Source of the DNA: Ruminococcus sp.
Lineage (GTDB): Bacteria; Bacillota; Clostridia; Oscillospirales; Ruminococcaceae
Assembly (NCBI GenBank): GCA_017543335.1
Contig: JAFYGE010000004.1
Location: forward strand, 1 to 59,887
Direction of reading: 5' to 3'
DNA length: 59,887 nt
Shown here: positions 1 to 8,909 of the stretch, one piece after another
Layout of the letters: every line of letters begins with the position of its first letter
Position numbering within the stretch: the stretch's first letter is position 1
Made by a program: the position numbers and the translations under genes
The notes under the pieces: generated by a model
The model's database searches: none
What the model saw: the letters and a program-made list of their open reading frames with translations, nothing else
What the model was told of the DNA's origin: nothing

Positions 1-1040
1 CTTGCGAGGTATCCTGCGGCTGTTGCCGGCATCAGAACAGCATACTGCTTTTCACGGGTAAACACGAACATTCCTGCGTAAACGATGATGAACAGCGGTA
101 TTACTGTATATATCGATACATGATAGCATCCGAAAACCGCTACAGGGATTATAGACACCCATTTTTTATCCGGATTCTTGTCGTCTGTTATGAAGTACAT
201 GAAAGCTGCCGGAAGAAGTGCGAGGAATATCTCTGTAAGAGAGGATTTGGCTACCCAGATAACTACCGGAGCAAATGCTGCTGCCATACAGGCACAGAAG
301 GAAGTCCACTCCTTGAGCTTTATATTGCGGCATATAAAGTAAACAAGGAATATAAGGCATATATAGAATATCGTTTCAATATCCTGCATATGGTCGATAC
401 CGAAGATCGTTCCCCACATCGCAAGGAAAGCAGAGTAGGTAGGTATACCATGTATAACTCCGGCTACCGGACTGTCTTCAGTTCCCTTTATCGATACCGG
501 AAAATTTTCACTTTGTATATCATAGCCTTTCAGGTGATTATAGACTGCACTTGAATAAGCATCCTTTTGTTCTTTGGTATCAAGTTCATGGTATTCGCTG
601 AAATCTTTTACCTTTTTAGTATTTCCATGTATGAACATTATTGCCTGAGTCTGATATACACCCTCATCCTGTCCCATGCCGAAATACTCGTTCTTCACAG
701 ATACAAACGGAACAGCAAGCAATGATACTATTATAGGTATGAGCACCGGCTTTACCGAGAAATCACAGGTTATGAGCTTTTTCGACTTGAATCGCTCGGT
801 CTTTCGCTTGAAAACTATAGCTCCGAGTACCAGCAGGTCAAGTATCGCTGCACAAGCTGCTGCACGGAAAACAGTATATTTATCTATGAAGAAAAGTCCC
901 ATGCTCGAAAAGACGTGGGAAAAGAGCCACATGAGTACGCCAAGGACTGTTTCCTCTATGAAGTTTTTATTCCTGTACCATATCACAGTGCTCAGGACGG
1001 AAAAAAGAACTCCGCAAACGCAGGTAAACACAAACAGCAT
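1..1040 (-). CDS. Polytopic membrane protein, partial (cut by left edge)
   Basis: An open frame runs from an ATG at 1038-1040 to the left edge without a stop, so the C-terminus is missing. The ATG has GGAGTGAG about 7 bases upstream. About 346 codons are visible. The translation begins MLFVFTCVCGVLFSVLS and has several hydrophobic segments separated by loops, with a long polar loop rich in charged residues (around residues 110-180) containing GMGQDEGVYQTQ. This arrangement recalls membrane glycosyltransferases of the GT-C/PMT type, which often have an acidic first loop, but I cannot name the family. It starts 15 bases after the last GT4 gene and is the last visible gene of the polysaccharide operon, so a role in glycan assembly at the membrane is inferred from context. 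Confidence 0.7.
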   Translation of the reverse strand, partial: MLFVFTCVCGVLFSVLSTVIWYRNKNFIEETVLGVLMWLFSHVFSSMGLFFIDKYTVFRAAACAAILDLLVLGAIVFKRKTERFKSKKLITCDFSVKPVLIPIIVSLLAVPFVSVKNEYFGMGQDEGVYQTQAIMFIHGNTKKVKDFSEYHELDTKEQKDAYSSAVYNHLKGYDIQSENFPVSIKGTEDSPVAGVIHGIPTYSAFLAMWGTIFGIDHMQDIETIFYICLIFLVYFICRNIKLKEWTSFCACMAAAFAPVVIWVAKSSLTEIFLALLPAAFMYFITDDKNPDKKWVSIIPVAVFGCYHVSIYTVIPLFIIVYAGMFVFTREKQYAVLMPATAAGYLA

Positions 1041-1055
1041 TATATAAACTCACTC

Positions 1056-2237
1056 CTAACAAATTCCATTGATAAGTCCGCTGAATTTCTTTATTATAAC
1101 GTCCCAGCGGTAATTTTTTTCGATATAATCCCTGGCATTTTCACGCATTATGCCGTATTCCTTCTCGTGGGAGAAGATATAATCGACTATACCTTCAAAT
1201 TCAAAGTAATTCATATAGTAAAGTCCGCCGTTGCTTTTCAGACAGTGACCTTTGAGTACTTCGCATATGCCGTTTACTATTACCGGTACAGAAAGAGTCA
1301 TTGCTTCAAGTACCGATATGGACAGACTTTCAAATTTTGACGGGAGAACAAGTGCTTTAGCTCCGGAAATACCGCTGAACTTGTCCTCTTCGCTGACAAA
1401 TCCCAGCATAACAATGTCCTCGTGTCTTGGTATCTCGCATACAGGCTTGCCCATAAGGACTAATTTCAGCTTGCTTTCGGGACGGCGTTTCTTGTACTCC
1501 ATAAAGTATTTAAACATCATAGGGCAGTCCTTTCCCTCGTCAATACGTCCGACGTAAATGAGGTAATCGCCCTCTATGCCGAATTTCTCACGGAAAGCTT
1601 TCTCATCCGGCTCACATGGAATATCCACACCTGTTCCCATTACCTGACAAGGGATATTCTCAGTATGGAAAAGTCCCTGAACGAGAGCTTTTTCCTCATC
1701 AGTGAGGAACACGTAAGCCTTTGGCTTGCGGAAAATAGTCTCAAAGCTCTTGAAATGGATGAAAGGTTCTTCGTGAGCAGTCGGGATGAATATGGATTTT
1801 TCAGCGACCTCCGGCATACCCATTACAGTAAGGTAATAGAGATAGGTCACGAAGATGAAAGCGTCGTAATTGTCCTTATTTTCACGGATATAGTCAATAG
1901 CGGCAGGGCAGTTCGGTCCCTGTTTTTCAAACCACACTTTTTCATCAGCTTCGTCAGCCTGACCTGCGGAAAGTTTCGCAAGATAAGCTCCGTTATATTC
2001 ATTGAAGTCCTTTGCACGGCAGGTTACTACCGGAAAACGTCTTACGTGGACCCCGTTTATATCTTCCTCATTAGCTTTATAGTGATTTTCCCATGTTGTA
2101 TAGTCAAGGGATTTTGTGGTGATGACATCCACCTGAAATTCGCCTATGAGCCTTTCAGCGATAAGTCTTGTATAGTATTCCGAACCGCCGTTCACTTCCA
2201 GACCATAACGCTGATTTACCAATGCTATTCTTTTCAT
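1056..2237 (-). CDS. Glycosyltransferase family 4 (GT-B)
   Basis: 393 residues, the usual GT4 length. The N-terminus MKRIALVNQRYGLEVNGGSE has the glycine-rich start typical of the acceptor-side Rossmann domain. The C-terminal half has YLIYVGRIDEGKDCP (the donor-domain opening strand with the conserved R and K) and the E-x7-E region in LPSKFESLSISVLEAMT that contacts the nucleotide sugar. It would transfer a sugar to a growing surface glycan on the cytoplasmic face. Its ATG overlaps the TAA of the upstream gene by one base, so the two are translationally coupled. Donor and acceptor cannot be read from the sequence. It resembles the next gene throughout, and the two are probably an old duplication. 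Confidence 0.9.
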   Translation of the reverse strand: MKRIALVNQRYGLEVNGGSEYYTRLIAERLIGEFQVDVITTKSLDYTTWENHYKANEEDINGVHVRRFPVVTCRAKDFNEYNGAYLAKLSAGQADEADEKVWFEKQGPNCPAAIDYIRENKDNYDAFIFVTYLYYLTVMGMPEVAEKSIFIPTAHEEPFIHFKSFETIFRKPKAYVFLTDEEKALVQGLFHTENIPCQVMGTGVDIPCEPDEKAFREKFGIEGDYLIYVGRIDEGKDCPMMFKYFMEYKKRRPESKLKLVLMGKPVCEIPRHEDIVMLGFVSEEDKFSGISGAKALVLPSKFESLSISVLEAMTLSVPVIVNGICEVLKGHCLKSNGGLYYMNYFEFEGIVDYIFSHEKEYGIMRENARDYIEKNYRWDVIIKKFSGLINGIC

Positions 2238-3445
2238 TATTCGATCTCTCCGGAAATGTCTTGGAAAAATTTCTTATATTTATCGACGATAATATCCCAG
2301 TCGAAATTATCGTTTACGTATTTTTTACCGTTGCTTCCCATAAGCCAAGCGGTGTCCTTATGTTCGGTGATGTAGTCGGTACAGCCCTCGAACTCGAAGT
2401 AGTTGCCGAAATACAGACCTCCGTTGGACTCTGACACAAAGTTGCGTGTTACAGCACAGTCCTCGTGAACAAGTACAGGTCTTCCGCAGAGCCAGCTCTC
2501 CATGATGACCAGCGAGAAGCTCTCGTTTTTAGAGGGCTGACAGAGGAACTCTGCCGCTCCCTGAGCGTTATACTTATCCTGACGGTCAACGAAACCGAGG
2601 TCTAATATCCTGCCGTTATCGACAAGCTCCTTTGGAAGCTCTATTTCTCCGCCGCCGATGAGAACGAGTCTCAGGTCGGTATCACGGCGTTTTATATACT
2701 CAGAGAAGTACTTCACAAGAGTATGGACATTCTTTCCCTCGTCCTTGCGTCCGGCATAGAGTATGAACTGCTCCTTCACGCCGTATTTCTCACGAAAAGC
2801 GGTCGGGTCGGGGACTATATCGGTGTCCATACCGATTCCCATTACTATAGTTTTCGTGCCGCTTCCGGAGAATCCGTAAAGACGCTCTGCAAGCTCAGCT
2901 TCCGGACGTGCATTGAACACCATTCCGGCAGTTTTCGGGAAAAGCTCCTTGAACCGGCTCATATAAGCGTAAGCCTCATCGTGGAAGCATGGGATGAGCA
3001 CTGATTTATGCGGAAGTATCTTAGCTCCGTTATAGGTAGTTCCGAACATATACGGTATGAAGACGAACAAGGAGTAGTCCTCACAGTGTTCGCTCATATA
3101 GTTATAGAGGTCGGGACTGTTTACCATTTCGCTGAGGAAAACGTCCTCCTCCTCCGGACTTACCGGAGCTTTGCTCATAAGCTTTGCATTTACAGCATCG
3201 AAGGCTGCGGTATCTCTTTTTCTGACTTTGAATCGCCTTATAGTGATGCCGTTAACGGTCTTGTCGAGACCCTCTTTATAGTAATTCTGACTCCAGTCCG
3301 CACCGAATTCCTTGACGCAGGTAGTCAGTATCTCAAGGGACACTCCGGCACTGTGCAGATGACCGGTAACCTCACGAAGCTCCATTTCCGCACCGCCGGG
3401 GATGCCGTCGGCATACCACGGGATAACAAATCCTATTTTCTTCAT
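2237..3445 (-). CDS. Glycosyltransferase family 4 (GT-B)
   Basis: 402 residues. The start MKKIGFVIPWYADGIPGGAE carries the GGAE motif of the GT4 acceptor domain; FILYAGRKDEGKNV opens the donor domain; CQPSKNESFSLVIMESWL is the E-x7-E motif. It shares the same plan and many residues with the following gene, including FFHD/AHEE-type central segments and the closing SNGGLYFGNYFEFEG block, which recurs as SNGGLYYMNYFEFEG there. That supports duplication and divergence of donor or linkage. The start has AAGAGTAGGAT upstream on the minus strand. It is the middle of three GT4 genes in the export operon. Confidence 0.9.
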   Translation of the reverse strand: MKKIGFVIPWYADGIPGGAEMELREVTGHLHSAGVSLEILTTCVKEFGADWSQNYYKEGLDKTVNGITIRRFKVRKRDTAAFDAVNAKLMSKAPVSPEEEDVFLSEMVNSPDLYNYMSEHCEDYSLFVFIPYMFGTTYNGAKILPHKSVLIPCFHDEAYAYMSRFKELFPKTAGMVFNARPEAELAERLYGFSGSGTKTIVMGIGMDTDIVPDPTAFREKYGVKEQFILYAGRKDEGKNVHTLVKYFSEYIKRRDTDLRLVLIGGGEIELPKELVDNGRILDLGFVDRQDKYNAQGAAEFLCQPSKNESFSLVIMESWLCGRPVLVHEDCAVTRNFVSESNGGLYFGNYFEFEGCTDYITEHKDTAWLMGSNGKKYVNDNFDWDIIVDKYKKFFQDISGEIE

Positions 3446-3465
3446 TATATCCTACTCTTTTCCGT

Positions 3466-4536
3466 TTATCTTCCGATAAAACCTTTAAGCTGTTTCTCAA
3501 AAATATCTCTTATGCGGTCGTATGAGAAGTCCTCAAGTCTTTTACGCTGACCGGCGAGTATCTGTTCTCTGAGCGGTTCATCTTTCAGCACACGGTCGAT
3601 AACTCTTGAAACGAATATCGGGTCGTTGTCGTCAAGGAGAACTCCGCATCCGCCGAGCGTATCCGATATAGCACTTGTATCATAGGCTATTATCGGTACA
3701 TTGAAGAACATCGCCTCTGCAAGAGGAACACAGAATCCCTCGTGCTCGCTCATACAGACAAAAGCGTCAGCAAGACTGTACCATGCAAGTATCTCGCTGA
3801 ACTTTATATGACCTGTAAAGATGACATCGTCGCTCAGTCCGAGGGCGGCAGTATATTTCACAAGTCTCTGATAGTAGTTTTCCATACCTGTGTATGAGCC
3901 TACGAGTATAAGGCGTGAATCCGGATTCAGTCTCTTGTACTGATAAAAAGCTCTGATAACGTTCTCCTGCTTTTTGTTAGGAGCTATTCTTCCGACAAAA
4001 ATAAGATTCTTTTTGCCGTCATCGTACTTTTTCATCAGAGCCTTGTCCGGAGCCTGCTTATAGTCCTCGAACTTTATAAGTATCGGTCTTACGTCTATCG
4101 GACAGACATAACCCATACGTACAAGCTCCGCCTTGTTATAGGCAGAGTCCGCAAGACAGTACTCGACCTTGTCTTTAAGGTAGTCGACCCCCTTATAGCC
4201 GTACTCAGTAAGTGATGTAGCGGCAGTACTGTATGGGCGGAAGAACTCCGGAGGGGTTATGTTATGGTAGACCATTATTTTCCGGCACTTATACTGTTCG
4301 AGCTTAAAAGTAAGCTCAGTGCCGGTAGATTTATGGTAAATAAGTATATCGTCCGGTTTAAGACCCTTTAGCTTATCTATGTTTTTTGCAGTATCTGCGG
4401 GCAGTCTTTTGTCGATATTTTCCGCATATATATCGGTATCATAGCCCATTGCGGCGATAGCACCTTTCAGAGCGATAGTGTCATTTCCGATGGCATCGCC
4501 GAAAGACATTGTTGGCAGAAGCTGTATTACTCTCAT
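3466..4536 (-). CDS. Glycosyltransferase family 4
   Basis: 356 residues. The donor domain shows NLIFVGRIAPNKKQENVI, SRLILVGSYTG and the catalytic-site stretch CMSEHEGFCVPLAEAMFF, a clear E-x7-E. The N-terminal domain ends with the IMVYHNITPPEFF strand seen in mannosyl/rhamnosyl-type GT4 enzymes. This one differs from the two GT4 genes downstream and probably makes another linkage. Its start codon overlaps the stop of the small coiled-coil gene by 4 bases (ATGA). Confidence 0.9.
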   Translation of the reverse strand: MRVIQLLPTMSFGDAIGNDTIALKGAIAAMGYDTDIYAENIDKRLPADTAKNIDKLKGLKPDDILIYHKSTGTELTFKLEQYKCRKIMVYHNITPPEFFRPYSTAATSLTEYGYKGVDYLKDKVEYCLADSAYNKAELVRMGYVCPIDVRPILIKFEDYKQAPDKALMKKYDDGKKNLIFVGRIAPNKKQENVIRAFYQYKRLNPDSRLILVGSYTGMENYYQRLVKYTAALGLSDDVIFTGHIKFSEILAWYSLADAFVCMSEHEGFCVPLAEAMFFNVPIIAYDTSAISDTLGGCGVLLDDNDPIFVSRVIDRVLKDEPLREQILAGQRKRLEDFSYDRIRDIFEKQLKGFIGR

Positions 4537-5033
4537 GCTTCGTCCTGCTTTCCGAGTGCTTCACGGAGAGCTGTATTCTCACGTTCAAGGGCGGAAAGAC
4601 GGTTCAGAAGCTCCTTCTGAGCAAGTTCAAGAGTCTCGATGCGGTTTTCAAGCTCGCTGTTATCCTGAGCCTGAGGCTGTGAGTTGATAGAGCCACGGAA
4701 GGTATTCAGCACGCTTACTGTATTTGCGTTGAATTCATTCTGCTCGAACACAACAGGCTCTACATAGAACTTCATAAGCTTGCGGAGCACCTTTTTGATG
4801 AACACCTTTATTGAGCTTCCGGCAAGAGGCTTATATGGCTGGATATAGTAATGTGCGTTCATATGAGCGAGAGCCTCATCCGCATCGGAAAGTGTAGCAT
4901 TTCCCTCACGGGTGACCTGTACAGGCTTGCTGTACGGAACATCCTCGAAGCTGAGCATATCCGGAGTAAGTCCTTTTTCTCTTATGTCACGCTTTATCTG
5001 TGCCATTATCTCTTCAATGTTAATATTTTCCAT
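4533..5033 (-). CDS. Small coiled-coil protein of the polysaccharide locus
   Basis: 166 residues with no enzyme motif that I recognise. It begins MENINIEEIMAQIKRDIREK, has a proline-bearing middle and ends in a long heptad-rich coiled coil (about residues 120-165). Just before the coil is FRGSINS (residues about 113-119). The neighbouring methyltransferase has FRGSIDS directly before its catalytic domain, so the two proteins share a small interaction or sugar-site motif. It lies between the methyltransferase and the first glycosyltransferase, with 17 bases to the former and a 4-base overlap to the latter. I infer a scaffold or chain-length role for the glycan-building enzymes; that is not proven. 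Confidence 0.75.
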   Translation of the reverse strand: MENINIEEIMAQIKRDIREKGLTPDMLSFEDVPYSKPVQVTREGNATLSDADEALAHMNAHYYIQPYKPLAGSSIKVFIKKVLRKLMKFYVEPVVFEQNEFNANTVSVLNTFRGSINSQPQAQDNSELENRIETLELAQKELLNRLSALERENTALREALGKQDEA

Positions 5034-5050
5034 TTTATTATCCTTTCAAA

Positions 5051-6181
5051 CTATTTTACGGCAACGACAGCATAATCCTGACTGCCGTAGAGCAGCTCTG
5101 AGACCTGTTTCATAGCCTTATTGAATTCTTCCGTATTCTCTCCGCCTGCGACTTTAAGTTCAGGTATCTCATAAGGCGGACGGCTTGCATCGGTATAAAT
5201 TATCTCGATACTGCGGAAACCGGCTTTTTCGAGGTAGTATTTCATAGTAAGAGGGTGTACCGGTTTTATATGTGAAGGGTCGATATAGAATGCGTTGGTA
5301 TATATTGCAAGTGAAGTCGGGTTCGGAGTTTCCAAGATTATGCATCCTCCGTCTGTGAGCTTCTCATAGGCAGTATTGCAGAGGCGGATTATCTCATGCG
5401 GCTGAAGGTGCTCAACGACCTGTCCGACAAAAATTCCGTCTACATTTTCCTGCTTTGCGAGATATTCGGAACCGTCGCCGCAAGCGGCTTTAAGTCCCTT
5501 CATATTGCAGTAATCGGCGTAAGGCTCATAGATGTCCACGCCGCAGGCATTTATGCCGTTATCCTGCATGAGCGAGAGGAATTCTCCTCTGCCGCAGCCT
5601 ATATCGATAACATTTTTCTTGTCTTTGAAGTATTTTAAATAGAAAGCCTGAGCTTTTTTGATGCTGTCTATAGAGCCACGGAAGTGATTTTCAAAATCAA
5701 AATAATCTATGCTTTCGTAATCAGAGTCGTTATTTTCAGCTTTCACCGTTACGGGAGCTGCTGCTGTCTCGGACTGCTGCACTGTCTGCACAGCCGCCGG
5801 AGCGTTTTTCAGCTTCTTTTCAATGCCCGAAAGCTTCAGTTTCAGGAATTCATCGTCTGCCGAGAGCTTTTCCAGAGCCGCATTGTTGTTCCTGAGGTTG
5901 ACACTTATATTATCAAGTTCATCTTTAAGGAAAGCAACTCCCCTGCGGTTATCCTCGATGACTGCACCGTGTGTTGCGAAAAGTGCGTTCATCTGGTCGA
6001 GCGATGCCTGTATAGCAGAGAGGTCTTTGCAGATATTGTTTATCTGTTCCTGTTTTTCGTTGAGGTCAGCGTCAACCGCTTCAAAACCGTCGATAACAGC
6101 TGAGAACAAACGATTGCGAAGCTTTGCCTTGAATCCGCCGGCTTCTTTAAGATTATTTATAAAATTTCTGATATTGCTCAT
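5051..6181 (-). CDS. Coiled-coil SAM-dependent methyltransferase, WbdD-like chain-terminator candidate
   Basis: 376 residues. Residues 1-115 are charged and helical with heptads (QEQINNICKDLSAIQASLDQ region). The catalytic domain starts after FRGSIDSIKKAQAFYLKYF with NVIDIGCGRGEFLSLM (SAM motif I), GVDIYEPY (acidic residue for the ribose) and VGQVVEHL, followed by a YIDPSHIKPVHP loop. In Wzm/Wzt-dependent O-antigen systems, a methyltransferase tied to a coiled coil (WbdD) caps the chain and measures its length, and the Wzt C-terminal domain recognises the cap. The order here (Wzm, Wzt with an extended C-terminus, coiled-coil methyltransferase) fits that model in a Gram-positive setting. The enzyme family is certain; the ruler role is inference. 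Confidence 0.85.
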   Translation of the reverse strand: MSNIRNFINNLKEAGGFKAKLRNRLFSAVIDGFEAVDADLNEKQEQINNICKDLSAIQASLDQMNALFATHGAVIEDNRRGVAFLKDELDNISVNLRNNNAALEKLSADDEFLKLKLSGIEKKLKNAPAAVQTVQQSETAAAPVTVKAENNDSDYESIDYFDFENHFRGSIDSIKKAQAFYLKYFKDKKNVIDIGCGRGEFLSLMQDNGINACGVDIYEPYADYCNMKGLKAACGDGSEYLAKQENVDGIFVGQVVEHLQPHEIIRLCNTAYEKLTDGGCIILETPNPTSLAIYTNAFYIDPSHIKPVHPLTMKYYLEKAGFRSIEIIYTDASRPPYEIPELKVAGGENTEEFNKAMKQVSELLYGSQDYAVVAVK

Positions 6182-6196
6182 TGATATTTCCTTCCG

Positions 6197-7477
6197 TTAA
6201 ATGCTCCAGTTATGAGTGATACGAGCGATCCCCACATCACCTGCTGCAGAGATCATTTCTATGGTGTATGCTTCACGGTAATAGTCAACAGGGATGCCAT
6301 CACCGGTCTCTATAGCGAAATCTATAAGGTATTCTCCGGGCAGCAGTCCGACTTTTTCGAGAGTTATCTCAGCTGCACCGTTTTTATCAAGGTCAAATTC
6401 CGGATGCTTGTCTATTCTCGTGTTAGTACCGTAGCACTGAACTCCGTCACGGTTGAAAATGCCGATACCGAAAACAGCGTCTTTTACAGTTTCTTTGACC
6501 GTATAGTCAAGGCGGAATTTTATATCCTCACCTGTACGGAAAATACGCTGTTCAGCACCGTCGGAAGTGAAAGCTTTTATCCTCTTTATGCGGGCAGCAC
6601 CGCTTCCCCAGCGTTTTTTCTCCTCCGGAGTTTCTTCCGCTTCGGTATTTTCCTCTGTCTCCTGCTCGCTTCCGGACTTTTCTTCCTCTTCCTGCTGATT
6701 TTTTTCTTCAAGCTCTTTACGGGTACTTTCCTGTAATTTCTGTCCCATAAAGTCGAGATATTCGAGGTCTATCTCTTTCGGCGGACCTTCTGCACGGATA
6801 AGACCTTCGTGTATCCATATTGAGCGGTCACATATCTGCTCTATCTGTCCGAGGGAGTGTGACACGATAACTATAGTAGTACCGTGGGACTTTATTTCTT
6901 TGAGCTTATTGAAGCACTTCGCCTGAAAGTTTGCATCTCCGACAGCAAGTATCTCGTCTATGAGGAGTATATCCGCATCGACATTGATCGCTACTGAGAA
7001 TGCGAGTCTCATATACATACCGGATGAGTAAGTTCTTACCGGATTATCGATGAATTCTTCGAGTTCAGAGAAGTCGACGATGTCTTTCAGACGTGCGTCT
7101 ATCTCCTTTTTGGTAAGACCGAATATAGAAGCGTTAGTGTAGATATTTTCTCGTCCGCTCATATCCGGATGAAAGCCTGCACCAAGCTCGATAAGACTTG
7201 AAACTCTGCCGTTCATGGTGATACTTCCGGTATCTGGGTACATTATTTTGGTCAGCAGTTTCAGAGTTGTGCTCTTACCGCAGCCGTTATGACCGATAAG
7301 ACCGACAGCCTCGCCTTTTTTCACCTGAAAGCTTATTCCACGAAGCACTTTTCTTTCTTCATATCTGCTGCGTTTGCGGAACAGCAGTCTTTCTTTAAGC
7401 TGAGAGCCTTTATCAAGGAACACCTTGAAGCTCTTGGTTATATTATTTACATCTATTGCGATTTCATTCTGAGCCAT
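6197..7477 (-). CDS. Polysaccharide ABC exporter ATP-binding protein with C-terminal glycan-binding domain (Wzt type)
   Basis: 426 residues. ATPase domain (1-240): Walker A GHNGCGKST, signature YSSGMYMRLAF, Walker B ADILLIDEIL and switch histidine in VIVSHSLGQ. A charged, glutamate-rich linker (about 250-290) leads to a C-terminal beta-rich domain (about 295-426, KAFTSDGAEQRIFRTGEDIK onward), the position of the carbohydrate-binding domain of O9a Wzt. It energises export of the lipid-linked glycan through the permease upstream. The ATG overlaps the permease stop by one base. Length and domain order match Wzt; shorter TagH-type ATPases lack such a domain. Confidence 0.9.
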   Translation of the reverse strand: MAQNEIAIDVNNITKSFKVFLDKGSQLKERLLFRKRSRYEERKVLRGISFQVKKGEAVGLIGHNGCGKSTTLKLLTKIMYPDTGSITMNGRVSSLIELGAGFHPDMSGRENIYTNASIFGLTKKEIDARLKDIVDFSELEEFIDNPVRTYSSGMYMRLAFSVAINVDADILLIDEILAVGDANFQAKCFNKLKEIKSHGTTIVIVSHSLGQIEQICDRSIWIHEGLIRAEGPPKEIDLEYLDFMGQKLQESTRKELEEKNQQEEEEKSGSEQETEENTEAEETPEEKKRWGSGAARIKRIKAFTSDGAEQRIFRTGEDIKFRLDYTVKETVKDAVFGIGIFNRDGVQCYGTNTRIDKHPEFDLDKNGAAEITLEKVGLLPGEYLIDFAIETGDGIPVDYYREAYTIEMISAAGDVGIARITHNWSI

Positions 7478-8253
7478 TACAGTTCCTCCGCAAAATGCCG
7501 CTGGAGCTTATTGAATACCAGACAGCCGATAATGAGAAAAGCTACTCCCAGACCTGAGGCAAAAAACAGAGTTGACAGGTCCGGCATTGCCTTGTTATAG
7601 AGCACAGTTCTGTAGCACTCGATGACATGGGTCATGGGGTTCAGGTTGAAGAAAGGCATCAGCCTGTCGGGAACTATGGATTTATCGTACATAATAGGTG
7701 TCATATACATCCACATCATTGAGAGTATTCCGAGGATATGTTCAAGGTCTCTGAAATAAACCGTTACGGCTGATGTCAGCAGAGCCATACCCAGTGCCAT
7801 TACGTACTCAACGCCCATGATTATAGGCAGGGTCAGCAGGGCGGCGAAGTTTATCCCGACTCCCGTGACTATTATTACCGCAAATATGACTATGAAACAC
7901 AGCAGCATATTTACAAAGCAGCTCGTAACATAGGATATCGGTATGACCATACGTGGAAAGTATATCTTCTTTATCAGGTCTTTCTGAGCGACAACGGATG
8001 AAGCTCCCACCGTGATTGACGATGAGAAGAATATCCACGGTATCAGTGCTACGAAAAGGTAGAGGTAATAGCGGTCGATATTAGCTTTCAGGATGTAAGA
8101 GAAAACTACGGTATAGACCACAAGCTGTAAAAGCGGGTTGATGAAAGTCCACAGGAATCCCAGGACTGAACCTTTGTATCTGCCTCGAAGGTCTTTTTTT
8201 ACGAGGCTGACTATCATTTGTCTGTATGCATACAATTCTTTTATGGTGTTCAT
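7477..8253 (-). CDS. Polysaccharide ABC exporter permease (Wzm type)
   Basis: 258 residues, typical for ABC-2 type glycan permeases. It opens with a cytoplasmic helix (MNTIKELYAYRQMIVSLVKKDLRGRYKGS region) carrying the family pattern DLRGRYKGSVLGFLW, followed by six hydrophobic segments. It forms the membrane channel for the Wzt-like ATPase encoded next. It is the first gene of the polysaccharide operon; AAGGAG lies before the ATG and a near-consensus promoter lies at 8298-8326. Confidence 0.92.
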   Translation of the reverse strand: MNTIKELYAYRQMIVSLVKKDLRGRYKGSVLGFLWTFINPLLQLVVYTVVFSYILKANIDRYYLYLFVALIPWIFFSSSITVGASSVVAQKDLIKKIYFPRMVIPISYVTSCFVNMLLCFIVIFAVIIVTGVGINFAALLTLPIIMGVEYVMALGMALLTSAVTVYFRDLEHILGILSMMWMYMTPIMYDKSIVPDRLMPFFNLNPMTHVIECYRTVLYNKAMPDLSTLFFASGLGVAFLIIGCLVFNKLQRHFAEEL

Positions 8254-8297
8254 TTATATCTCCTTAAAATAAGCACAATTTTCCATTGTATCTTTTA

Positions 8298-8326
8298 ATT
8301 ATATCACAGGCAATATACACTGTCAA
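8298..8326 (-). promoter_or_regulatory. Sigma-A-type promoter of the polysaccharide operon
   Basis: On the minus strand TTGACA (8321-8326) and TATAAT (8298-8303) are separated by 17 bases, a full consensus match, about 45 bases upstream of the permease start. Confidence 0.85.
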
Positions 8327-8390
8327 GGGTGATAATGCCGAAAAATCACGACATTCCGGCGAAAAACTGGTGCTTTGGCTATAACGAAAA

Positions 8391-8424
8391 AAGCCTTTCT
8401 GTTCAAAATACAGAAAGACTTTTT
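8391..8424. terminator. Terminator downstream of rlmH
   Basis: AAGCCTTTCTG pairs with CAGAAAGACTT around an 11-base loop, with T-runs on both strands. It ends the minus-strand cysE-rlmH operon, just after the rlmH stop. Confidence 0.75.
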
Positions 8425-8435
8425 GTGGATCTTCA

Positions 8436-8909
8436 TTACTTATGATACTTTCCGCCTGTTGAGATCTGGAACGAGCGGTATATTTGTTCAAGGAGCATAA
8501 CTCTTGCGAGCTGGTGAGGGAATGTCATTTTAGACATAGAAAGCCTGAGAGTTCCCATTGACTTTATCTCCGGGTCAAGACCGAACGAGCTTCCTATTAT
8601 AAAGGTGACAGTACTTGTCCCCTCAACACCGGCAGAGCTTATTTTCTCCGATAATTCCGGACTTGTAAGCTGTTTGCCCTCTATGCACATTGGGATTATC
8701 ATACCTTTGGCAAAGCGTTTTATCTGTTCGGCTTCTTTTTTCAGAGCAGCAGCTATCTCCTTTTCGGACGGAGCGTCGCTCAGACGGCACTCATCAAGCT
8801 CATGCAGTTCAAATGTACAGAATCTTGAAAGTCTCTTTATGTACTCTGCACAGGCATTTCTGAGGTAGTCCTCTTTAAGTTTGCCAATGACAATAAGATT
8901 TATGTTCAT
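8436..8909 (-). CDS. rlmH: 23S rRNA (pseudouridine1915-N3)-methyltransferase RlmH
   Basis: 157 residues, the exact family length. It shows the SPOUT signature IGSSFGLDPEIK (SAM-binding knot) and the invariant C-terminus MTFPHQLARVMLLEQIYR followed by GGKYHK. It methylates the pseudouridine in helix 69 of 23S rRNA. Its start overlaps the MBL gene stop by one base. The yycJ-rlmH neighbourhood is common in Firmicutes. Confidence 0.97.
   Translation of the reverse strand: MNINLIVIGKLKEDYLRNACAEYIKRLSRFCTFELHELDECRLSDAPSEKEIAAALKKEAEQIKRFAKGMIIPMCIEGKQLTSPELSEKISSAGVEGTSTVTFIIGSSFGLDPEIKSMGTLRLSMSKMTFPHQLARVMLLEQIYRSFQISTGGKYHK

Noticed and set aside
120-554. Plus-strand open frame at the left edge
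   Set aside because: It lies opposite the partial membrane-protein gene, which has a ribosome site and membrane-like composition; the plus-strand product is cysteine-rich nonsense.
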